Source: Litchfieldia alkalitelluris (GTDB lineage: Bacteria; Bacillota; Bacilli; Bacillales; Salisediminibacteriaceae). From it: DNA of 64,000 nucleotides. Position 1 is the first letter of the stretch. The number at the start of each line of letters is the position of its first letter. Both the position numbers and the translations under genes were made by a program. The stretch is from NCBI RefSeq assembly GCF_002153425.1, contig NZ_KZ119600.1:686418-750417 (forward strand). The letters run 5' to 3'. Below are positions 53,661 to 63,142 of the stretch, one piece after another. A model generated the notes under the pieces. It saw nothing but the letters and a program-made list of their open reading frames with translations. It did not search any database and was not told where the DNA came from.

Positions 53661-56531
53661 TTGTTCAAAATTAAAAAAAAGTATGTCCGGTATTTTTCAA
53701 TATTTATGACTGTATTATTAATAGGGGCTCTGTTTGTGCCAGCTATTGGGGCTGAAGAATCTTCAGATGAAGAAGAGGATCCAATCGTTGCGCCACTTCC
53801 TATAGAAGAACGGCCACACGAGTCAAACTATGATGCTTACCCAAGTTTACTAGATAGTGGTGTGAGTGACAGAAGACCGTCTACTGCTGGTGCACTTGAA
53901 GTGAAGGAAGTTGATGGCGTAAAAACTTTAGTTGATGAGTCTGGAACGCCAATTCAACTGAGGGGAATGAGCACTCACGGCCTACAGTGGTTTGGTGAGA
54001 TTGTAAATGATAACGCTTTCTCCGCACTAGCAAATGATTGGGATTCCAATATGATTAGACTCGCTATGTACGTTGGGGAAACTGGGTATGCAACGAATCC
54101 AGAGATGAAGGATTTAGTAGTCGAAGGAATTGAATTAGCCTTTAAGCACGATATGTATGTCATCGTGGATTGGCACGTTCATGCCCCTGGCGACCCGCGT
54201 GCTGATGTTTATTCTGGGGCTTATGAATTCTTTGAGGAACTTGCAGACGACTATAAGGATCATCCGAAGTCCCATTATATCATTTGGGAGCTTGCGAATG
54301 AGCCGAGCTCAAATAGTAATGGAGGTCCCGGTATACCAAACGATGAAGAAGGTTGGGAAGCTGTGAAGGAATACGCAGATCCAATTGTGGAGATGCTCCG
54401 TGAAAAAGGAGATAACATCATTTTAGTAGGGAGTCCGAACTGGAGTCAACGCCCAGATTTAGCGGCGGATAATCCGATTGAGGCAGAAAATATCATGTAT
54501 TCTGTCCATTTCTATACAGGAACACATCACGGTACAGATGACAGTTATCCAGATGGAACTCCGAGTGAAGATCGTTCAAATGTCATGGCTAACGCGAGAT
54601 ATGCTTTAGAAAATGGCGTTGCTGTTTTTGCAACAGAGTGGGGAGTAAGTGAGGCCTCTGGTGATAATGGACCATTCTTAAATGAAGCGGATATTTGGCT
54701 CAACTTCCTAAACGAAAACAATATTAGTTGGGCGAACTGGTCATTAACGAATAAAAATGAAACTTCAGGTTCCTTTATACCGTTTGTCTTAAATGAAACT
54801 AATGCGACTGATTTGGATCCTGGTGATGATCAAGTTTGGGAGATCGAAGAATTAAGTGTATCAGGGGAATATGTAAGGGCGCGAATTAAAGGGATTGAGT
54901 ATGAGCCAATTGATCGGACTCCTAGGGAGGACTTTACGGAAGTCATTTGGGATTTTAATGATGGCACCACGCAAGGGTTTGGTGTGAATAGTGACAGTCC
55001 TGTTGAGGCGACGCTAGAGAATGCCAATAATACACTAAAAATTACTGGTCTTGATGCAAGTAATGATTTAGGTGCCGAAGGGGAGGCATATTGGGGTAAT
55101 CTTCGGATTTCTGCTGATTCTTGGGGAAGTTCAGTCGATTTGATAGGAGCTGAGCAGTTAAAAATTGACGTACTTGTAGAGAACCCAACGACTGTCGCAA
55201 TGGCCGCTATTCCACAGAGTAGCCAATACGGTTGGGCAAATCCAGCTAATAATTCTATCGTTGAAGAGAGTGATTTCGAGGAATCCGAGGATGGATTATA
55301 TAAAGCAACTATAACTATTACAAGAGATGACTCTCCTAATCTTGATAACTTAGCAACTGACCCAGAAGGAAGTGTAATGAATAATATTATCTTATTTATT
55401 GGAACAGACAATGCTGATGTGATCTACCTTGATAATATTGCAGTTTCTGGTAACCGTGAATTTATTCCAGACCCTGTGGAACATGATCCAATTGGGGAGG
55501 CGACTTTGCCTTCTGACTTTGAAGACGGTACACGACAAGGTTGGCAGTGGAGTTCGGATTCAGGTGTAAGGACGGAGCTCACAATAAAAGAAGCCAATGG
55601 TTCCAATGCACTTTCTTGGGAATACGCTTATCCCGAAGTGAAGCCAGGTGATGGTTGGGCATCTGCCCCGCGTCTAGATTTTTGGTACGAAAACTTAGTT
55701 CGAGGAGATAATGAGTTTGTTGCCTTTGATTTCTACCTAGATCCAGTAGAAGGGCGAGCAACAGAAGGGGAAATTGAAATCAATCTTACATTCCAACCAC
55801 CGAGCTCAGGCTACTGGGCCCAATCTGATGATGTATTTATCATTGATTTAGAAAACTTGAGTGAAGCAACAATCACAGAGGACGGCTTGTATCATTTTGA
55901 AGTAGAAATCGATATGACTAATATCGAAAATCTGCAAGATGATACGGAATTACGTAACATGCTACTTATTTTTGCAGATGTAGAAAGTGATTTTGCTGGA
56001 CGCGTTTTCGTGGATAACATCGGATTTGATATGTCTTTAGAGAAAAAAGTAGAAGTATTAGAAAAGCAGGTGCTAGATTTAGTACTTGAGCTAGAAGCAA
56101 TTGAAGCCTCTGGTAAAGAAGCAATCCAAGAGTTAGAAGCCAAAATAGCCGATCTTGAAGCACAGTTATCTGCACTCCAAGATGAAGCGGTAAGCAAGGA
56201 ACTAGAGGAACTGCAGCAACTTGTTCAAGAGCTATTAGACCAAATCGCTTCATTAGAATCACGACTTAAAGAGCTTGAAGACCTTGATGAAGACCCGCCG
56301 AATGGGGATCACTCAGATGGTGATGATGAATCTGGTGGAGAGCCTGGAACTGGAGAAGGAACTTCAGGAAGTTCGCCAGGCGGAACATCAAATGATGGTA
56401 AGACAGCTGATGGTGAAAAGCTACCTGATACGGCAACAAACATGTTCAACTATTTGTTACTAGGATTATTGTTATTGGTTGCTGGTATTGTTGTTTACGT
56501 GAAAGCTAGGAAAACATCAATAGATTCCTAA
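53661..56531 (+). CDS. Secreted, sortase-anchored GH5 cellulase with two carbohydrate-binding modules
   Basis: 956 residues from a TTG start with TAGGAGGG upstream. A signal peptide (about 1-31, ending AIGA) and an acidic spacer lead into a GH5 barrel (about 80-385). The acid/base is Glu214 in WELANEP and the nucleophile is Glu326 in FATEWG. Two beta-sandwich modules of the CBM17/28 type follow (about 425-590 and 605-795; WDFNDGTTQGFG and FEDGTRQGWQW). Next come a Leu/Glu-rich coiled coil (about 795-875), a Gly/Ser/Asp linker and a sorting signal, LPDTA (921-925), with a hydrophobic segment and basic tail. The enzyme and modules resemble Bacillus alkaline cellulases, but the coiled coil plus wall anchor is unusual. 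Two LacI-type operators precede it. Confidence 0.93.
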   Translation: MFKIKKKYVRYFSIFMTVLLIGALFVPAIGAEESSDEEEDPIVAPLPIEERPHESNYDAYPSLLDSGVSDRRPSTAGALEVKEVDGVKTLVDESGTPIQLRGMSTHGLQWFGEIVNDNAFSALANDWDSNMIRLAMYVGETGYATNPEMKDLVVEGIELAFKHDMYVIVDWHVHAPGDPRADVYSGAYEFFEELADDYKDHPKSHYIIWELANEPSSNSNGGPGIPNDEEGWEAVKEYADPIVEMLREKGDNIILVGSPNWSQRPDLAADNPIEAENIMYSVHFYTGTHHGTDDSYPDGTPSEDRSNVMANARYALENGVAVFATEWGVSEASGDNGPFLNEADIWLNFLNENNISWANWSLTNKNETSGSFIPFVLNETNATDLDPGDDQVWEIEELSVSGEYVRARIKGIEYEPIDRTPREDFTEVIWDFNDGTTQGFGVNSDSPVEATLENANNTLKITGLDASNDLGAEGEAYWGNLRISADSWGSSVDLIGAEQLKIDVLVENPTTVAMAAIPQSSQYGWANPANNSIVEESDFEESEDGLYKATITITRDDSPNLDNLATDPEGSVMNNIILFIGTDNADVIYLDNIAVSGNREFIPDPVEHDPIGEATLPSDFEDGTRQGWQWSSDSGVRTELTIKEANGSNALSWEYAYPEVKPGDGWASAPRLDFWYENLVRGDNEFVAFDFYLDPVEGRATEGEIEINLTFQPPSSGYWAQSDDVFIIDLENLSEATITEDGLYHFEVEIDMTNIENLQDDTELRNMLLIFADVESDFAGRVFVDNIGFDMSLEKKVEVLEKQVLDLVLELEAIEASGKEAIQELEAKIADLEAQLSALQDEAVSKELEELQQLVQELLDQIASLESRLKELEDLDEDPPNGDHSDGDDESGGEPGTGEGTSGSSPGGTSNDGKTADGEKLPDTATNMFNYLLLGLLLLVAGIVVYVKARKTSIDS

Positions 56532-56564
56532 TTAAAAAAACTGGAAGCAACCAACTTTAAATGG

Positions 56565-56606
56565 ACGGACCCTCTCCGATTTAGGAGGGGGTCACCCGTC
56601 TGAAAC
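56565..56606 (+). other. Imperfect hairpin after the cellulase gene
   Basis: GACGGACCCTCTCC and GGAGGGGGTCACCCGTC pair with small bulges. There is no T tract after it, so it may be a processing or stability hairpin between the cellulase gene and the kinase gene rather than a terminator. Confidence 0.5.
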
Positions 56607-56635
56607 ACGAATCGATAGTGAAAAAGGTGAGGTAG

Positions 56636-58180
56636 ATGAGAGAAAAGGAAGTTGTCATTGGACTCGACATTGGGACGACAAGTACGAAAGCCGTAATTTA
56701 TGAACTTCCAAATCTAAAATTACTCGGTGTGAAATCTGTACCATATCCTACACTACACCCCAAATTAGGCTGGGCAGAGCAGGAGCCAAATGTCATTTTA
56801 GGTGCTGTTATTGAGTGTATAAACCATGTTCTTCAGTCCCACGCAGCTCGTTCAACAACACCAACTCACTTAATCGCAGTTGGATTAAGTGCCCATATGC
56901 ATTCTCTTATTGCAGTAGATTATGATGGTAGTCCCCTTACCAACTGTTTGTTGTGGGCAGATACTAGAAGTGAAAATGAGGCGAATTTTATAAAAAATCA
57001 TTTAGATGGTGAGCAACTTTATCAGCGGACTGGCACACCTATCCATCCCATGACCCCATTTTCGAAGCTACTTTGGTTGAAAAAAAATAATCATGAAGTT
57101 TTTCAGAGAGCAGCTAAGTTTATTTCCATAAAAGAATATATATTGCACCAATTATTTAATCAATACGTCATTGATTACGGCACTGCCTCAGCAACTGGAA
57201 TGTTTAATATCAATAAAAAAGAATGGGATAAGGACATTCTGCAATCTATTGGCATTCGGGAAGAGCAACTATCCACGATTGTTCCACCGACTTATGTTTT
57301 GAAAAAAATGAAACTGTCCTATGCAGTGGAAATGGGAATTCAGCCTGGAACGCCGTTCGTCATCGGACTTTCAGATGGAGCGGCGGCAAACATTGGTGTT
57401 GGGGCTCTGGGTAAAGGGAGTGCCGTAGTAACAATTGGAACAAGTGGTGCCATAAGAACCCTTTCAGATTCGCCAAAGGTTGATAAGGCAGGAAGGACCT
57501 TTTGTTATGCCGTGACAGACGAAACGTGGCTAATTGGTGGGGCGACCAATAATGGAGGAAACGTTTTGCAATGGATAAACCATCATTATGGTGATTCATC
57601 AGGCAATGTTGACGCGCTTATTGAAGCAGCAGAAACAGTTCCACCTGGATCCCGCGGATTAGTATTTCTACCTTTCCTTTATGGGGAACGAGCTCCTTAC
57701 TGGAATGCAAATGCTAAGGGATCATTTATCGGAATCACTCATCAGCATAAGCGGGAGCATTTTATTCGTGCTGCATTGGAAGGGATCATTTACAGCATCT
57801 ACTCGATAGGGAAATTATTAGAAGAGAACACACAGCCCATCAAGGATATCATCGTTTCTGGCGGCTTTGCGAGATCGGCCCTTTGGAGGCAGATACTTTC
57901 TGATGTTTTCGGGAAAAAAGTCCATGTTCCCGTTAGCCATGAAGCTTCCTCCTTAGGTGCTGCAGCAATCGCTTTATATAGCCAAGGCTTCATACGTGAT
58001 TTGACTGATGTGAAAAAATGGGTGGACATTCGTCACACACATCAACCTAAAACTGTGAATCATGAAGTGTATGGGGAGATTTTCGCTGTTTATGCTAATC
58101 TCTATGAAAAATTGAAAGGTGAGTTTGATGTGATTTCGGAGTTGCAACGGAAGTTAAGCAATGGAAAGGGAGGAAACTAA
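56636..58180 (+). CDS. FGGY-family carbohydrate kinase (gluconokinase-like)
   Basis: 514 residues. The N-terminal actin-like domain has the phosphate motif GLDIGTTSTKAVIY, and the C-terminal domain has the FGGY-type signature IIVSGGFARSALWRQILSDV. GLSAHMHSLIAVD and LLWADTRSENEA resemble gluconate and xylulose kinases; the match to GntK seems best, but the substrate is not certain. The gene ends 2 bases before the second GH1 gene, suggesting an operon and a role in feeding a released sugar or sugar acid into central metabolism. Confidence 0.85.
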   Translation: MREKEVVIGLDIGTTSTKAVIYELPNLKLLGVKSVPYPTLHPKLGWAEQEPNVILGAVIECINHVLQSHAARSTTPTHLIAVGLSAHMHSLIAVDYDGSPLTNCLLWADTRSENEANFIKNHLDGEQLYQRTGTPIHPMTPFSKLLWLKKNNHEVFQRAAKFISIKEYILHQLFNQYVIDYGTASATGMFNINKKEWDKDILQSIGIREEQLSTIVPPTYVLKKMKLSYAVEMGIQPGTPFVIGLSDGAAANIGVGALGKGSAVVTIGTSGAIRTLSDSPKVDKAGRTFCYAVTDETWLIGGATNNGGNVLQWINHHYGDSSGNVDALIEAAETVPPGSRGLVFLPFLYGERAPYWNANAKGSFIGITHQHKREHFIRAALEGIIYSIYSIGKLLEENTQPIKDIIVSGGFARSALWRQILSDVFGKKVHVPVSHEASSLGAAAIALYSQGFIRDLTDVKKWVDIRHTHQPKTVNHEVYGEIFAVYANLYEKLKGEFDVISELQRKLSNGKGGN

Positions 58181-58182
58181 GA

Positions 58183-59526
58183 ATGATTCAATTTCCGAAA
58201 GATTTTGTATGGGGAACGGCCACTTCATCATATCAGGTTGAAGGTGCAGTAAGGGAGGATGGTCGCGGTGAAACGATTTGGGATCGCTTTTGTAGAGTTC
58301 CAGGCAAGGTGAGAAATAAAGAGAATGGTGACGTGGCATGCAATCATTATCATTTATTTGAAGATGACATTGACTTAATGAAATCGCTGAATATTCAATC
58401 CTACCGTTTTTCAGTGGCGTGGTCTCGCATTTTTCCAGAGGGTACTGGGAGTGTGAATGAAAAAGGACTCGATTTTTACAAACGAATGGTCAATAAGCTG
58501 TTGGAAAACGATATTGAGCCTCTACTTACGCTGTATCATTGGGACTTACCACAAGCCCTGCAGGACAAAGGTGGCTGGACCAATAGGGATATGACAGACT
58601 ACTTTACAGAGTACGCCAGCTGTTTGTATCAAGAGCTAGGGGACGTGGTAAAAAAATGGGGGACGCATAATGAACCGTGGGTTGTTTCTTATAAAGGTTA
58701 CTCATTAGGGAATAGTGCACCAGGCTATTTGGACTTCCGATCCCACTTAATGGCTGCTCATCACTTGATGTTATCCCATGGCAAGGCAGTAAAGGCATTT
58801 AGAGAGTTAGGCCCTAATAATGGGGAAATTGGTATTACACTTAATATTGAGCCAACCTACCCGTTGGAAGATACAGAGGAATGTTTTCAAGCGGCAAAAA
58901 TAAAGGATGGCTTCCAAAATCGGTGGTTTATGGATCCGGTGATGAAGGGGAAGTATCCTGCAGATATGGTGGATTTGTATTCGAAGTTTGAGTCATTTCA
59001 ATTTATTAAGGACGGCGACTTGAGTACTATATCGCAGGCAATGGATTTCCTAGGAGTAAACTATTATTCTATTGCTACAAACAAGAAGGGCACCGATGGC
59101 GAACTTGGCTTTCTCGGAGTAGAATCTGTAAAAACTGGCAAGGATCAAACGTTTATGGGGTGGGAAGTGGAGCCTCAGGGACTGGTGGATACATTGTTGC
59201 GAATAAAAAAGGATTACGGTGATATTCCATTATATATTACTGAGAATGGTGCCGCTTATGATGATCAAGTGGAGGAGGATGGCTCCATCCAGGATGATGA
59301 TCGATTGGAATTTGTTCAAATGCATTTGAGTGCCTGTAAAGAAGCAATTGTAAGAGGTGTGAATTTAAAAGGCTATTATCTATGGTCGTTCATGGACAAT
59401 TTTGAGTGGAGATATGGTTATTCTAAGCGTTTTGGTATCGTTAGAGTAGACTATGAAACACTAAAGCGAACTCCTAAGAAGAGTGCCTATTGGTATAAGC
59501 GAGTGATAGAGGAAAATGGATTTTAA
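58183..59526 (+). CDS. GH1 beta-glucosidase, copy 2
   Basis: 447 residues, a paralogue of the copy at 45778. The acid/base is Glu164 in THNEPW and the nucleophile is Glu354 in YITENG. FVWGTATSSYQVEGA at the N-terminus and NLKGYYLWSFMDNFEWRYGY (in the C-terminal part) are typical. AAGGGAGG precedes the ATG. It is coupled to the kinase gene. The two GH1 enzymes may differ in chain-length preference. Confidence 0.92.
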   Translation: MIQFPKDFVWGTATSSYQVEGAVREDGRGETIWDRFCRVPGKVRNKENGDVACNHYHLFEDDIDLMKSLNIQSYRFSVAWSRIFPEGTGSVNEKGLDFYKRMVNKLLENDIEPLLTLYHWDLPQALQDKGGWTNRDMTDYFTEYASCLYQELGDVVKKWGTHNEPWVVSYKGYSLGNSAPGYLDFRSHLMAAHHLMLSHGKAVKAFRELGPNNGEIGITLNIEPTYPLEDTEECFQAAKIKDGFQNRWFMDPVMKGKYPADMVDLYSKFESFQFIKDGDLSTISQAMDFLGVNYYSIATNKKGTDGELGFLGVESVKTGKDQTFMGWEVEPQGLVDTLLRIKKDYGDIPLYITENGAAYDDQVEEDGSIQDDDRLEFVQMHLSACKEAIVRGVNLKGYYLWSFMDNFEWRYGYSKRFGIVRVDYETLKRTPKKSAYWYKRVIEENGF

Positions 59527-59768
59527 TAGACGGCTCTGTGAAAAAATTGAAGTTGCTTTTTGAACAGTTTGATTGAAACGAAGGTGCTTGACGTACGTGG
59601 AAAAAGCAATGATATGAAGCCCCAGCAGATAAAGGAGGGTGAAGCATTGCACGCGGCAAGGGAGTATCCTGAAGTGGGAATCAACTTTGAACAAATAATG
59701 AACTTAAAGGGTTTCCTATGCAATTGTCGAATACACCTCATAATGAATTAATATATGAGGTGAATGGC

Positions 59769-60614
59769 ATGGGAACAATAAAAATAACTAGTGACAGTAC
59801 ATGTGATTTATCAGAAGAGTTAATTGGAAAATACGAGATTGATACCGTTCCACTCTATATAAACTTAGGTGAAGAGTCATATAAAGACATGGTGGAGATC
59901 AAGCCATCGGATATTTTTTCGTACGCAGATAAAACAGGAACTCTCCCTAAAACATCTGCCGTTACAATTGGTGATTATATAGAATTGTTTTCTAAATACA
60001 CCAATTCACATGATGCCATCATTCATATTAACTTAGGGCAAGGGTTCTCGAGTTGTTATCAAAATGCAACGATAGCAGCAAAGGATTTTGAAAATGTTTA
60101 TGTTGTAAATTCAGCTAATTTAAGCTCTGGAACTGGCCATCTTGTGATTGAAGCAGCCATCATGGCCCAAGAGGGAATTCCTGCAAAAGAGATTGTTGAA
60201 AGATTAGAAGAGTTAGCTAATAGGGTAGAAGCTAGCTTTGTCATTGATACGTTGGATTATTTACGTATGGGGGGAAGATGTTCCTCTGTAGCGGCGTTAA
60301 GTGCCAATTTGTTAAATATAAAACCGAGTATTGAAGTAATGAATGGTGCAATGGAGGTTGGGAAAAAATATCGTGGTCGCTTTGAGAAGGCGATTCCAAA
60401 ATATATTGCAGACAGGTTAAATGAACGCAATGATATTATTCCAGACCGTATTTTTATCACCCATACAGGTTGCTCCGAGGAGCTTGTAGATAAAACCAAG
60501 GAGTTAGTAAAGGAGCATTATGCCTTCTCTGAAATTCATGAAACTACTGCCTCCTGTACTATTTCGAGCCATTGTGGTCCTGGCACGTTAGGGATACTGT
60601 TTATTAGGAAATAA
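59769..60614 (+). CDS. DegV family fatty-acid-binding protein
   Basis: 281 residues from the ATG at 59769, preceded by GAGGTG; a longer frame from 59718 has no site. The DegV fold is marked by IKITSDSTCDLS at the start, LPKTSAVTIGDYIELF near 60, and DTLDYLRMGGRCSS in the second domain. Characterised DegV proteins (FakB) present fatty acids to a kinase at the membrane. Its place among sugar genes gives no clear hint of function. No DhaK-like kinase gene is near. Confidence 0.87.
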   Translation: MGTIKITSDSTCDLSEELIGKYEIDTVPLYINLGEESYKDMVEIKPSDIFSYADKTGTLPKTSAVTIGDYIELFSKYTNSHDAIIHINLGQGFSSCYQNATIAAKDFENVYVVNSANLSSGTGHLVIEAAIMAQEGIPAKEIVERLEELANRVEASFVIDTLDYLRMGGRCSSVAALSANLLNIKPSIEVMNGAMEVGKKYRGRFEKAIPKYIADRLNERNDIIPDRIFITHTGCSEELVDKTKELVKEHYAFSEIHETTASCTISSHCGPGTLGILFIRK

Positions 60615-60619
60615 GGTAG

Positions 60620-61189
<570 letters not shown>

Positions 61190-61218
61190 AACTAGATGGC
61201 AGTAACGAGGTTAGGTTG

Positions 61219-61267
61219 AAGGTGTCCATGAAGTCAGCCCCTATTGACTTTATGGGCACTTTTTTTT
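61219..61267 (+). terminator. Rho-independent terminator
   Basis: GGTGTCCATGAAGTCA and TGACTTTATGGGCACT pair with few mismatches and are followed by TTTTTTT. It ends the D-lyxose isomerase gene and is followed at once by array A3. Confidence 0.92.
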
Positions 61268-61299
61268 AAAAGGGAAGTATGAATGGCAATGGCACTGGC

Positions 61300-63077
61300 T
61301 CCGAATTCGAATGGAGACTGAACTGGGGTAGGGAGGCTATTTGAGTCTTCATTTTCAAGGAATGGAGACTGAACAGGAGTTGCAAAGCGATTTGAGTCTT
61401 CATTTTCCCAGAATGGAGACTGAACTGACTCTGGGTCCTGTTCAAATTTATTCGCATTCAGTGGTTTTAAGGACTAGATTTAGGCTTGTTATTTATTCTA
61501 GTCCGCATTCTATGAAAATGCGGCCAAGGATTTGTATTTCCATCAAAGTTAGTCCGCATTCTATGAAAATGCGGCCAAGGATTTGTATTTCCATCAAATC
61601 TAGTCCGCAATCTGTGAAAATGCGGCCTAAGATTTGCATTTCCATCAAAGTTAGTCCGCAATCTGAGAAAATGCGGACTGAGATTTGTATTTCCATCAAA
61701 GTTAGTCCGCAATCTGAGCAAATGCGGCCTGAGATTTGGATTTCCATCAAAGTTAGTCCGCAATCTGAGCAAATGCGGCCTAAGATTTGCATTTCCATCA
61801 AAGTTAGTCCGCAATCTGAGAAAATGCGGCCTAAGATTTGCATTTCCATCAAAGTTAGTCCGCAATCTGAGAAAATGCGGCCTGAGATTTGTATTTCCAT
61901 CAAAGTTAGTCCGCATTCTATGAAAATGCGGCCAAGGATTTGTATTTCCATCAAAGTTAGTCCGCATTCTATGAAAATGCGGCCAAGGATTTGTATTTCC
62001 ATCAAATCTAGTCCGCAATCTGTGAAAATGCGGCCTAAGATTTGCATTTCCATCAAAGTTAGTCCGCAATCTGAGAAAATGCGGACTGAGATTTGTATTT
62101 CCATCAAAGTTAGTCCGCAATCTGAGCAAATGCGGCCTGAGATTTGGATTTCCATCAAAGTTAGTCCGCAATCTGAGCAAATGCGGCCTAAGATTTGGAT
62201 TTCCATCAAAGTTAGTCCGCAATCTGAGCAAATGCGGCCTAAGATTTGGATTTCCATCAAAGTTAGTCCGCAATCTGAGCAAATGCGGCCTAAGATTTGG
62301 ATTTCCATCAAAGTTAGTCCGCAATCTGAGCAAATGCGGCCTAAGATTTGGATTTCCATCAAAGTTAGTCCGCAATCTGAGCAAATGCGGCCTGAGATTT
62401 GTATTTCCATCAAAGTTAGTCCGCAATCTAAGAAAATGCGGCCTGAGATTTACATTTCCATCAAAGTTAGTCCGCATTCTATGAAAATGCGGCCAAGGAT
62501 TTGTATTTCCATCAAATCTAGTCCGCAATCTGAGCAAATGCGGCCTAAGATTTGGATTTCCATCAAAGTTAGTCCGCAATCTGAGAAAATGCGGACTGAG
62601 ATTTGGATTTCCATCAAAGTTAGTCCGCAATCTGAGAAAATGCGGCCTGAGATTTGTATTTCCATCAAGGTTAGTCCGCAATCTGAGCAAATGCGGCCTA
62701 AGATTTGCATTTCCATCAAAGTTAGTCCGCAATCTGAGAAAATGCGGCCTAAGATTTGCATTTCCATCAAAGTTAGTCCGCAATCTGAGAAAATGCGGCC
62801 TGAGATTTGTATTTCCATCAAATCTAGTCCGCATTCTATGAAAATGCGGCCAAGGATTTACATATCCATCAAATCTAGTCCGCATTCCGGGAAAATGCGG
62901 CCAAGGATTTGCACTTTCATCAAACCTAGTCCGCATTCTATGAAAATGCGGACTAAGAATTGCATTTCCATCAAATCTAGTCCGCAATCTGAGAAAATGC
63001 GGCCTGAGATTTACATTTCCATCAAACCTAGTCCGCATTCCGATCAAATTCGGCATAGGATTGCACTTCCCTCAAAT
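61300..63077. repeat. Palindromic tandem array A3 (51-bp period; GGAGACT units then 31 GCGGACT units)
   Basis: Three units of the GGAGACT/GAGTCTTC family (about 61311-61435) are followed from 61497 by 31 units of 51 bp with AGTCCGCA...TGCGG(A/C)CT and the spacer GAGATTTGTATTTCCATCAA. A block of eight units (408 bp) is repeated: units 1-5 equal units 9-13. Units 14-17 are four identical copies and units 6-8 recur as 24-26. Because the unit is 17 codons long, frames stay open for up to 1.7 kb on both strands. The predicted peptides are pure repeats without ribosome binding sites and are not called genes. Confidence 0.95.
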
Positions 63078-63142
63078 CTGCGCTCCTAACCAAGACAACT
63101 ATGATTAACAGAATCCACTCGGATCGGAACTTTTACACTTAA

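Noticed and set aside
59560-59751. 63-codon frame between the GH1 and DegV genes
   Set aside because: Starts at a TTG without a ribosome site and overlaps the DegV leader; no recognisable motif.
61341-63089. 582-codon plus and 529-codon minus frames
   Set aside because: Both are translations of 51-bp repeats in array A3; identical 17-residue units, no start signals.
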